Below, one piece after another: positions 1 through 5,811 of a stretch of 22,050 nucleotides of DNA (its first letter is position 1; each line of letters opens with the position of its first letter). The DNA is from Porticoccaceae bacterium (GTDB lineage: Bacteria; Pseudomonadota; Gammaproteobacteria; Pseudomonadales; Porticoccaceae), in contig JALNZZ010000017.1 in assembly GCA_023229065.1 (NCBI GenBank), positions 1 to 22,050 of the forward strand. Direction: 5' to 3'. The notes beneath the pieces were generated by a model. The model searched no databases, was not told the origin of the DNA, and was given only the letters and a program-made list of their open reading frames with translations. The position numbers and the translations under genes are program-made.

Positions 1-1
1 A

Positions 2-61
2 AGATTCTGCCTTGTCAGTAGCGAAGTAGAAGCTGCAGATGAGCACATTAAATCAGTGTGA
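2..61 (+). CDS. Possible 3' end of an upstream gene (partial)
   Basis: One frame is open from the left edge of the window to a TGA at 59-61 and encodes about 19 residues ending in ...DEHIKSV. The other two plus-strand frames stop within the first 30 bases. A promoter-like sequence follows at 72-98, which fits the end of one gene and the start of the next unit. The fragment is too short to assign a family, and it could equally be chance. Confidence 0.2.
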   Translation, partial: RFCLVSSEVEAADEHIKSV

Positions 62-71
62 TGAGGAATCA

Positions 72-98
72 TTGAGTAAAACAAAGGTCACATAAAAT
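72..98 (+). promoter_or_regulatory. Candidate sigma-70 promoter for the HDO-methyltransferase pair
   Basis: TTGAGT at 72-77 and TAAAAT at 93-98 resemble -35 and -10 boxes, but the spacer is only 15 bases. Using TCATTG at 69-74 as the -35 gives 18 bases. A small dyad, AAACC-GG-GGTTT at 128-139, lies between this site and the start codon at 175 and could be an operator. Both are visual calls only. Confidence 0.35.
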
Positions 99-174
99 GC
101 AGGTGCAGGGAGCGTTAATCCAAGTTAAAACCGGGGTTTAAATTGAAGCAGCCTAAGCGACGAGAGGTGAGTTG

Positions 175-1680
175 ATGAGACAGGGAGCTATGCAACATGA
201 CTCGAGTAGCGAAAGAGCAGGAAAGTGTCTGGAAGTATCAGCTAAAATACCCAGAGAAAATATTTCGGCACGTACAGTTTATCAAGCTCTTTTGCGCAAC
301 CCCGGCTCCATACAGGCTCTCGCAACCGCTCGGCGTTTTCTGGATACGCAGATTGACTTGGTATCTTCTCTCGAATGTGACCTTCCCGATGAGCTTGAGC
401 AGCTAGAAGACTGGACAGGTAGCGCAGCAAGAAGAGTGGCAGAAACTTACCAACAGTATTTAAAAGCAAGAAGGGCAGGAGCACCGCGTCACTATTTTAA
501 AACCAGAGGGCAGGCATTGGCGTTTGTCGCCAAAGTAGCTCCTACCAAGCTTGTGGATGGAGCCTGGCTCTATGGGGTGCTGAACTATTGGAAGGACAGA
601 CGCCTTTGGCCCCTTGTCGAGACATTTCTTGAAGAGCTGGGCAGTGGTGACCCTGGCTATAACCATGTCTTGCTTTATCAGAAATTGATGGCCGAGGAAG
701 GTTGTAAGCAGTTAGAGACCCTGGATGACAGGTACTATGTTCAGGGGGCTGTTCAACTAGCGCTGGGTCATCATAGCACTGAGTTTCTACCGGAAGTTAT
801 TGGTTATAATCTGGGCTATGAGCAGCTTCCGCTCCACCTGTTGATCACAGCTTATGAGCTTGATGAGCTTGACATCGACCCCTATTACTTTACTTTGCAT
901 GTCACGGTGGATAACGCTTCGACAGGGCATGCACGGCGAGCTGTACAAGCAGTGATAGAGAATCTGCCCACCAACAATAATGAGAGAAAGAACTTCCTGC
1001 GTCGACTCAAGCAAGGTTATAACCTCAACAGTGTGGGCGTGGGAAGTCTAGAGATAATTACCTCTTTTGATATTGAGAAAGAAGTCATCGATATTCTGAA
1101 GCGCAAGAGCTATTTTGCTTTGGTACATTCCGATTACTGCAAGATCAGAGGTATGACAGTCAATGAATGGCTGTCTGATAGTGAGCAGATACCGCGCTTT
1201 CTAGAGGCTCTGGTGGAGGAAGGCTGGATAAGGCGCAATCAGGATCCAGACAATAGCAAGTTCTGGCACTTGTTGCAGGGATCGAAAGCAAAAATGTTCG
1301 GTGTTTTCAGTCCGAGGGAGCGGGGAGTTATTTATGAATGGATAGCAGGTGAGTGGCATAACAGTGGCCAGGCTGATAACAGAGTTTTCAATGCTGATCG
1401 GCAGCTCAAATCAAGTGTGCAAGGAAGGAGCAAGCTGTCGATCCCAAGGGCTGCCCCTATTCCTGCTCCCTGTATTCTCGCTCTCAGGGATACTCTGGTT
1501 GATCAGGCCAAGGGTGTAGAAAAGCAAAAGGATGCAAGCCTGCAGACGAAGATGGGAGAAAAACTTTCTCCGGAGATGATGCGGCAGCTGATTGAGCTGA
1601 TGGCTCCTGGTAAACATCACACTCCCGCAGGGCTTAGAGCTACCCGGATATTTTGCAATATTTGTAACAGCAGGAGCTGA
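175..1680 (+). CDS. Haem-oxygenase-like di-iron oxidase (HDO) family protein
   Basis: A 501-residue protein of the iron-containing redox enzyme family (haem-oxygenase-like fold; relatives include UndA, BesC, SznF and CADD). Characterised members bind one or two Fe ions and use O2 for desaturation, decarboxylation, C-C cleavage or N-oxygenation. Candidate ligands visible here are E154 and H164 (E-x9-H, the spacing I recall for SznF), E216 in a YEQLPLH segment, and H242/D246/H252 in LHVTVDNASTGH. About 240 residues follow this core: a winged-helix-looking stretch (roughly 310-370), a FSPRERGVIYEWI motif near 380, and a C-terminal APGKHHTPAGLRATR motif. The start at ATG 175 is preceded by AGAGG with a 7-base spacer; TTG 172 is the alternative. 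The stop is 13 bases before the methyltransferase, so the two probably form one operon. The substrate cannot be read from sequence. The family call is fairly sure; the ligand assignment is inference. Confidence 0.72.
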   Translation: MRQGAMQHDSSSERAGKCLEVSAKIPRENISARTVYQALLRNPGSIQALATARRFLDTQIDLVSSLECDLPDELEQLEDWTGSAARRVAETYQQYLKARRAGAPRHYFKTRGQALAFVAKVAPTKLVDGAWLYGVLNYWKDRRLWPLVETFLEELGSGDPGYNHVLLYQKLMAEEGCKQLETLDDRYYVQGAVQLALGHHSTEFLPEVIGYNLGYEQLPLHLLITAYELDELDIDPYYFTLHVTVDNASTGHARRAVQAVIENLPTNNNERKNFLRRLKQGYNLNSVGVGSLEIITSFDIEKEVIDILKRKSYFALVHSDYCKIRGMTVNEWLSDSEQIPRFLEALVEEGWIRRNQDPDNSKFWHLLQGSKAKMFGVFSPRERGVIYEWIAGEWHNSGQADNRVFNADRQLKSSVQGRSKLSIPRAAPIPAPCILALRDTLVDQAKGVEKQKDASLQTKMGEKLSPEMMRQLIELMAPGKHHTPAGLRATRIFCNICNSRS

Positions 1681-1693
1681 CTTGGGGGGGTGA

Positions 1694-2665
1694 ATGAAGA
1701 GAGAGCACCAATCTGCTTCGCAGAAAAGAATGGCAGAAATTAATAAGTGCGGTTTGATAGAGCTGGGAAAGTACCTTCAAGAAGTGGGCTATTCCTTCAC
1801 CACTGTAACGCCTTTGACTCATGCCCGAAACAGGGACAGACGGCGTCGTGCAGAGACTTTGCGCGACATTTTTGGGTGGAGTTTACCTTTTGATAAAAGA
1901 CTGTTGAGCGGTACAGAGTTTCATTTGTTAACACGGGCTGGTGTGCTTGAACCTTACGCTGACGGTTGGCGCAGTATAGTGCGCTGGTCTTCCTTGGAAG
2001 ACAGGCTGCTGGTTCACTCCGCTTATCCAACGGATGAGGTGGATGCGGTATTTTTTGGCCCCGACACCTATCGTTTTGTAAGGCTTGTCAAGGCCTTTAT
2101 AGGCTCTGGTCCAGAGATCCGTCGAGCGATAGATGTGGGAACTGGTAGCGGGGCGGGAGCGATTACTGTTGCGAGAGAGTACCCGCAGGCACAGGTGGTA
2201 GCTGGCGATATCAATCCCCGGGCACTGGCATTCTGTGCCGTCAATGCAGAACTTGCCGGGCGCAATAATATCAGTCTATTGCTAGCTAACCTTCTTGCTG
2301 GGGCAGAAGCTAGCTTCGATCTGATAGTCGCCAATCCACCCTATATGATCGACCCCCTGGAAAGAAGCTATCGCCATGGTGGAAATGCATTTGGCGCCGA
2401 GCTTTCCTGGAGGATAGTAGAGGAAGCGATCACAAAATTGAGCCCGGGTGGCACATTGTTGTTGTATACCGGCGTGGCAATTATCGATGGGATGGACCGC
2501 TTTCACGAAAGGCTTAGGGACTACCTGCGAGATCTGCCGTGTTGCTGGCAGTATGAAGAAGTTGATCCCGATGTGTTCAGTGAAGAGCTGCTGACTACTG
2601 CTTACGCAGAGGTTGAGCGTATTGCTGTGGTATGTTTGAAGTTGACCTGGCAGGGTTACTCGTGA
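1694..2665 (+). CDS. Class I SAM-dependent methyltransferase, HemK/PrmC-like (NPPY motif)
   Basis: A 323-residue protein. The SAM-binding motif I is DVGTGSGAGA at 147-156, followed by an acidic ribose-binding GDIN at 171-174 and the catalytic-type NPPY at 214-217. NPPY is typical of enzymes that methylate planar nitrogen groups such as glutamine amides or exocyclic base amines. Other distinctive stretches are FFGPDTYRF (120-128), YRHGG (226-230), LLLYTGVAIIDG (255-266) and YEEVDPDVFSEEL (287-299). The N-terminal 120 residues are not the helical PrmC substrate-recognition domain in any way I can recognise, so it is probably not the release-factor enzyme. It starts 13 bases after the HDO gene behind a G-rich ribosome site, which implies co-expression and perhaps action on a shared small molecule or peptide. 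Its end overlaps the convergent MgtC-like gene by 10 bases. The fold is sure; the substrate is unknown. Confidence 0.8.
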   Translation: MKREHQSASQKRMAEINKCGLIELGKYLQEVGYSFTTVTPLTHARNRDRRRRAETLRDIFGWSLPFDKRLLSGTEFHLLTRAGVLEPYADGWRSIVRWSSLEDRLLVHSAYPTDEVDAVFFGPDTYRFVRLVKAFIGSGPEIRRAIDVGTGSGAGAITVAREYPQAQVVAGDINPRALAFCAVNAELAGRNNISLLLANLLAGAEASFDLIVANPPYMIDPLERSYRHGGNAFGAELSWRIVEEAITKLSPGGTLLLYTGVAIIDGMDRFHERLRDYLRDLPCCWQYEEVDPDVFSEELLTTAYAEVERIAVVCLKLTWQGYS

Positions 2666-3150
2666 GGTTCTCTGTCTTTGTTGCGCTCAAAAATAAGCGG
2701 CATCAGATGCAGTACAACAACTGCAAGTAAAGCACTTAAAATACTGAGAACCGGCTGGCCCAGCCCGATCACGACGCCGATTGCTGCAGTAAACCAGACA
2801 CTGGCAGCAGTAGTCAGCCCCTGCACGTCATTGTTGGCATTGTTCTTGATAATACTGCCGGCACAGAGAAATCCAACACCAGCCAGTATCCCTTGTACGA
2901 CACGGCTCATAGGGTCTTCCAGTACTTCGGTGGGGCCGGCAGCCAGCACTAGCATGGCGGTGGCCGAGCAGACGAGAATATGAGTGCGCAGCCCTGCTGC
3001 CTTGCCCTGTTGCTCGCGCTCGTAGCCAAGTATTCCACCCAGTAATATTGCCAGCATCAGGCGAATTGTTATCTGAACATTGTCAGCAATATCTGTAATA
3101 TCCATAAATTCATTGGTTGCTGTTGTAATGATAATGTCCCAGGTTTCCAC
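2656..3150 (-). CDS. MgtC/SapB family inner-membrane protein
   Basis: A 164-residue membrane protein. After about 28 residues come the family hallmarks: a hydrophobic helix leading into GGILGYEREQQGKAAGLRTHILV, then a helix with AGVGFLCAGSII, and VQGLTTAASVWFTAAIGV. Four to five transmembrane segments are likely. The length matches the short MgtC/SapB form without the C-terminal ACT-like domain of Salmonella MgtC. Relatives are linked to Mg-limitation and acid responses and, for MgtC, to modulation of the F-type ATPase; the role of this copy is not known. The start is GTG at 3150 with AGGAGA 7 bases upstream. It converges on the methyltransferase with a 10-base overlap, leaving no room for a terminator between them. 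There is no sign of an Mg transporter gene beside it. Confidence 0.88.
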   Translation of the reverse strand: METWDIIITTATNEFMDITDIADNVQITIRLMLAILLGGILGYEREQQGKAAGLRTHILVCSATAMLVLAAGPTEVLEDPMSRVVQGILAGVGFLCAGSIIKNNANNDVQGLTTAASVWFTAAIGVVIGLGQPVLSILSALLAVVVLHLMPLIFERNKDREPHE

Positions 3151-3383
3151 TCGTACTTCTCCTGCACTGATTATGTGAATTGAAGAGTTTGAATAATGTT
3201 GCTCGCCATAGAATAGAAAATATGAACTGTACTTGTCAGACCGCGATGCTGGCTCAACAGTTCAGAAATGATTGATGTGAGAAATTAAAAATCCTGGTGT
3301 TACTTGCGAACTTTGCTTAAGGTGTTCTGTCGTAACGAAGACATGACCTTGCATACCCTAATGCACCCACAGTGGAGGTTGGC

Positions 3384-3767
3384 ATGTCCCGGGGGAGTAA
3401 AGCGAAGTACACAGAAAAGCAGAAGCGAAAAGCAAAACATATTGAAGAAAGCTATAAAGATAAAGGCGTTTCTGAAGATGAAGCTGCAGCTCGGGCTTGG
3501 GCAACAGTCAACAAGCACAGCGGAGGCGGTGAGCGAAGTGGTGGGTCGGGAAAAAGAAAAAGCCTCTCTGAAAAATCCCGGGCACGGCAGGATTCAGCCA
3601 AGCAAGCTGTTGCTACCAAGAAAGGTCGGTCCCGTCAGGGAGCTTTGGAGAACAAGACAAAAGAGGAGCTTCTGAAGGAGGCTCGCAAGCGTAATATTCG
3701 CGGGCGTTCCACCATGCGCAAGCAGGAGCTGATTACCGCACTGAAAAAATATCCTGATGAAATATGA
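3384..3767 (+). CDS. Small basic Rho-N/SAP-like protein (plasmid-stabilisation-type)
   Basis: A 127-residue, very lysine/arginine-rich protein. The N-terminal block (1-45) contains SRGSKAKYTEKQKRKAKHIEE and AAARAWATVNKHSGGG, a pattern I associate with proteins annotated as plasmid stabilisation proteins. A Gly/Ser/Lys linker follows. The C-terminal block (about 91-124) reads KTKEELLKEARKRNIRGRST then KQELITALKK, which fits a Rho N-terminal or SAP-like helix-extended-loop-helix nucleic-acid-binding motif. It is therefore probably a small DNA- or RNA-binding protein. The start at ATG 3384 has GGAGG at 3374-3378; an in-frame GTG at 3372 lacks a usable site. It stands alone, about 230 bases downstream of the divergent MgtC-like gene. 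No partner toxin is visible, so an actual role in plasmid maintenance is not supported. Confidence 0.7.
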   Translation: MSRGSKAKYTEKQKRKAKHIEESYKDKGVSEDEAAARAWATVNKHSGGGERSGGSGKRKSLSEKSRARQDSAKQAVATKKGRSRQGALENKTKEELLKEARKRNIRGRSTMRKQELITALKKYPDEI

Positions 3768-3817
3768 AGGATGTTTAAAAAATTTTCTGACTGTCACCGT
3801 GCTGTAGGGGGGAAGCT

Positions 3818-4066
3818 ATGTGTAGTGGTCAAGTAATTTCAGGAGAAAGTCTCGGTTGCTGGAAGGCGACAGCAACGACTACAGAGTTTCCTGCTCTTGT
3901 CGATGAGCAGGATGTTGATATTGCGATTGTGGGTGGGGGCATTGTCGGTTGGTGTGAAAATGATCGATGCTGGGATTGTCCTTGCCATGGATCGCGCTTT
4001 GCCCTTGATGGGGAGGTCCTTCACAGGCCGGCGGTGCGGCCTCTCAAGGTGGTGAAAGCTTTATAG
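3818..4066 (+). pseudogene. In-frame deletion remnant of a FAD-Rieske oxidoreductase
   Basis: An 82-residue open frame joins two ends of one known architecture. Residues 11-44 (SLGCWKATA...FPALVDEQDVDIAIVGGGIVG) match the start of DAO-type FAD oxidoreductases, including the GxGxxG-like dinucleotide loop. Residues 45-82 (ENDRCWDCPCHGSRF, then DGEVLHRPAVRPL) match the end of the C-terminal Rieske domain of the same enzymes, with the second ligand pair C54/H57 in CPCHG. Most of the FAD domain and the first Rieske ligand pair (C-x-H) are absent, about 400 codons compared with family members of roughly 500 residues. The junction is near base 3950, in GGTTGGTG. A good ribosome site (GGGGGGAAG) precedes ATG 3818, so a short product may still be made, but it cannot form the 2Fe-2S cluster alone. 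I call it a pseudogene; a retained mini-protein is possible. Confidence 0.7.
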
Positions 4067-4149
4067 ATTCATGATGAGGCTTTTTTTACATTGCCGGGTT
4101 AACTGAAGACCTGTTCTGCATTGTTGATGGCAACAAGGAGTTAATGCGT

Positions 4150-4404
4150 ATGGAGCTGGATAGCTTTCTCGATGCTCTGCAATGGCCTGCAATGATGGCT
4201 ACCCTGATTGCTGCCTGGTTGGTGGGCTCACAGACCAAGAGAGAGCGCAGCTGGGGGTTTTATTGGTTCATTGTCAGCAACCTTTTATGGGCAATGTGGG
4301 GCTGGCATGCCCAGGCCTATGCGCTGATTATTTTGCAAGCAGGCTTATTCGCGGTCAATTTGCGAGGTAGAAAAAAGAATCAGCCTGCGTCAAGCCAAGC
4401 TTGA
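4150..4404 (+). CDS. Small inner-membrane protein of unknown function
   Basis: An 84-residue protein with two to three hydrophobic helices: ALQWPAMMATLIAAWLVG, GFYWFIVSNLLWAMWGW, and YALIILQAGLFAVNLRG. A positive tail (RGRKKNQ) follows. The Trp-rich middle helix and the LQAGLFAVNLRG ending recall short proteins sometimes labelled amino-acid transporters or PnuC-like fragments, but it is far too short to be a PnuC transporter. ATG 4150 sits 9 bases after AAGGAG (4135-4140); ATG 4144 is only 3 bases away and less likely. It ends 36 bases before the CinA-like gene in the same direction, so the two may be co-transcribed. No function is assigned. Confidence 0.6.
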   Translation: MELDSFLDALQWPAMMATLIAAWLVGSQTKRERSWGFYWFIVSNLLWAMWGWHAQAYALIILQAGLFAVNLRGRKKNQPASSQA

Positions 4405-4440
4405 GACCAATATGAACTCTCATACTGAGCAGGTACAGTT

Positions 4441-4920
4441 ATGTTATCGGTAGAGGCTGTCGTTGCGTTTTTAGAAGAGCATGATTTTACGCTGGTGACG
4501 GCAGAATCGTGTACAGGGGGGCTGATTACTTCTCTTCTCGCCGAGGTAAGGGGAAGTGGGCAAGTGCTTGAGCGGGGTTACGTTGTCTACGCACCCAGGG
4601 CCAAAAACGAGTGTCTGGGAGTGAGCTACGATACGATCCAAAGGTATGGCTTATCCAGTGCCAAGGTGGCCGAGGAAATGGCCCTGGGTGCATTGCGGAA
4701 CAGTCAGGCAGTTATAGCTGTTTCCAATACCGGGCTCGCCGAAATTGAAGGAGAAGCCGGTGGGGTGGTTTATTTTGGCTGGGCGATGCACAAAGGTGGG
4801 CAGGAGCAGGTTATTACAGAAAAGGTGCGTTTTCTCGAAAGTCGCAATGAGGTCAGGGAAGCGGCAGCCCGTTATGCTTTGGCTAAAGTGCCCAGTGTTG
4901 CAGATTTCTTCTGTGAGTAA
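4441..4920 (+). CDS. CinA C-terminal domain / PncC-like protein
   Basis: A 159-residue stand-alone CinA C-terminal domain. The family's catalytic motif AESCTGG is at 21-27 and the partner lysine fits K55 in YAPRAKNECLGV. Classical PncC enzymes hydrolyse nicotinamide mononucleotide to nicotinate mononucleotide in pyridine-nucleotide recycling. The later glycine motif differs: instead of VTGIAGPxGG...KPVG this protein has VSNTGLAEIEGEAGGVVYFGW. That matches a divergent CinA subfamily I recognise, so amidase activity should not be assumed. The length is normal for the single-domain form; the N-terminal MoaB-like domain of full CinA is absent. The gene lies downstream of the small membrane protein on the same strand. 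Confidence 0.82.
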   Translation: MLSVEAVVAFLEEHDFTLVTAESCTGGLITSLLAEVRGSGQVLERGYVVYAPRAKNECLGVSYDTIQRYGLSSAKVAEEMALGALRNSQAVIAVSNTGLAEIEGEAGGVVYFGWAMHKGGQEQVITEKVRFLESRNEVREAAARYALAKVPSVADFFCE

Positions 4921-4934
4921 AGCTTACATACCAA

Positions 4935-4977
4935 GCCTGCTCTGTGCCTGGTGGAAGTCGCACTTGGCAGAGCAGGC
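4935..4977. terminator. Inverted repeat between convergent genes
   Basis: GCCTGCTCTG at 4935-4944 is perfectly complementary to CAGAGCAGGC at 4968-4977, with a 23-base loop. It lies between the ends of the CinA-like gene and the convergent EF-hand gene, where a bidirectional terminator is expected. No T-run follows on either strand and the loop is long, so intrinsic termination is doubtful. Confidence 0.3.
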
Positions 4978-5011
4978 ACCCAGCGGCTCCCTGCCGCTGT
5001 GATACTGGTCA

Positions 5012-5410
5012 TTATTGAGTAGAGCGGTCGGCAGGGCTCATTTCATTACTGCGTTGCTCAGTACCGCGATCAACATCTCGACTCGAGGAGTTACCGGGGT
5101 TGTAATTGCCGGGCGCTTCGTCTTCATTGCGGCTTACACCAAGTAGCTCTTCCTGACTGAGTTTGCCATCCGCATTTTTGTCCAGGCGCTGGAAAGCTTC
5201 GCTGTCGATACCGCTGGCTGCAGCTTCAGCTTCGCTGATGGCGCCATTGCTATTAGCATCAATTTGTTCAAAGCTGATTTCAAAACGCGGAGAATCACTA
5301 GGGCTTCCTGAGTTGTTGTCCGCATTTTTGTCCGGGCTCTGCGTGGTGTCAGCCACGGCAAAGGAGGAAGCGAGGATAAAAGAGAAGAAAGGGATAAGAG
5401 CACTTTTCAT
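5012..5410 (-). CDS. Secreted EF-hand calcium-binding protein
   Basis: A 132-residue protein with a signal peptide (MKSALIPFFSFILASSFAVA, cleavage expected after A20) and a pair of EF-hand loops. Loop 1 is D51-A-N-S-N-G-A-I-S-E60..., and loop 2 is D77-K-N-A-D-G-K-L-S-Q-E-E88. Both have acidic or Asn residues at Ca positions 1, 3 and 5 and Glu near position 12. The mature N-terminus is Asp/Ser/Asn-rich and the C-terminal 40 residues look disordered. A periplasmic or extracellular Ca sensor or buffer is likely. The start at ATG 5410 has AGGAGA upstream; a longer reading to 5470 adds residues with no signal-peptide logic. It is convergent with the CinA-like gene and has no obvious functional partner. 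Confidence 0.85.
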   Translation of the reverse strand: MKSALIPFFSFILASSFAVADTTQSPDKNADNNSGSPSDSPRFEISFEQIDANSNGAISEAEAAASGIDSEAFQRLDKNADGKLSQEELLGVSRNEDEAPGNYNPGNSSSRDVDRGTEQRSNEMSPADRSTQ

Positions 5411-5811
5411 GACTGTCTCCTGGAGCGCTATCAATGGGTGTAATTGTATTGAGCAAGGAGCAAGCGGCATGCCAAAAGTAAATATCTATATAAAACAACA
5501 AGTTGGGTGTTTTTGTTGTGAGCGAATGTTGCCATTTTGCAACTTTTTGCGATGCCCTTAAAAAAATGTTTAGAAAACCAGTGGGTTGGCGATATCCATT
5601 TGGCAACAGTCGGGACAGTCGGTAAAAAGGCTGTCACTTTGTTTGACCAGGGGGGTGCGGGGTGCCGGGTTGACCGCGCTAAGTGGCTTGCCCGTGTGAG
5701 GGTGTTCTTCGGTGGCTGCTCTTGGGTGATAGCAGGATAGAGAGTAAAATGGCCGCTCCCGGCGATGCTATCCGCCCCCTTCCCGCCCCTCTTGCCGCCA
5801 CCGGATATCTC
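5411..5811. other. Divergent intergenic region between EF-hand gene and rimO
   Basis: About 400 bases without a supported gene. The left third is A/T-rich and should hold the minus-strand promoter of the EF-hand gene. It contains an 8-base palindrome GGCATGCC (5466-5473), a 7-base inverted repeat ACAACAA/TTGTTGT (5495-5501 and 5513-5519), and a GTTGC/GCAAC hairpin followed by five T (5528-5548). The right third holds the rimO promoter. A 291-residue minus-strand reading that crosses this region and rimO is rejected as a shadow. Confidence 0.5.
5722..5750 (+). promoter_or_regulatory. Candidate sigma-70 promoter of rimO
   Basis: TTGGGT at 5722-5727 and TAAAAT at 5745-5750 are separated by exactly 17 bases. 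Transcription would start near 5757, leaving a leader of about 55 bases before ATG 5812. The in-frame ATG at 5749 lies inside this -10 box, which argues against its use as the rimO start. Confidence 0.5.

Noticed and set aside
3304..3675. 123-residue plus-strand open frame overlapping the Rho-N/SAP-like gene
   Set aside because: The frame starting at 3384 has the good ribosome site and recognisable motifs; this one has neither.
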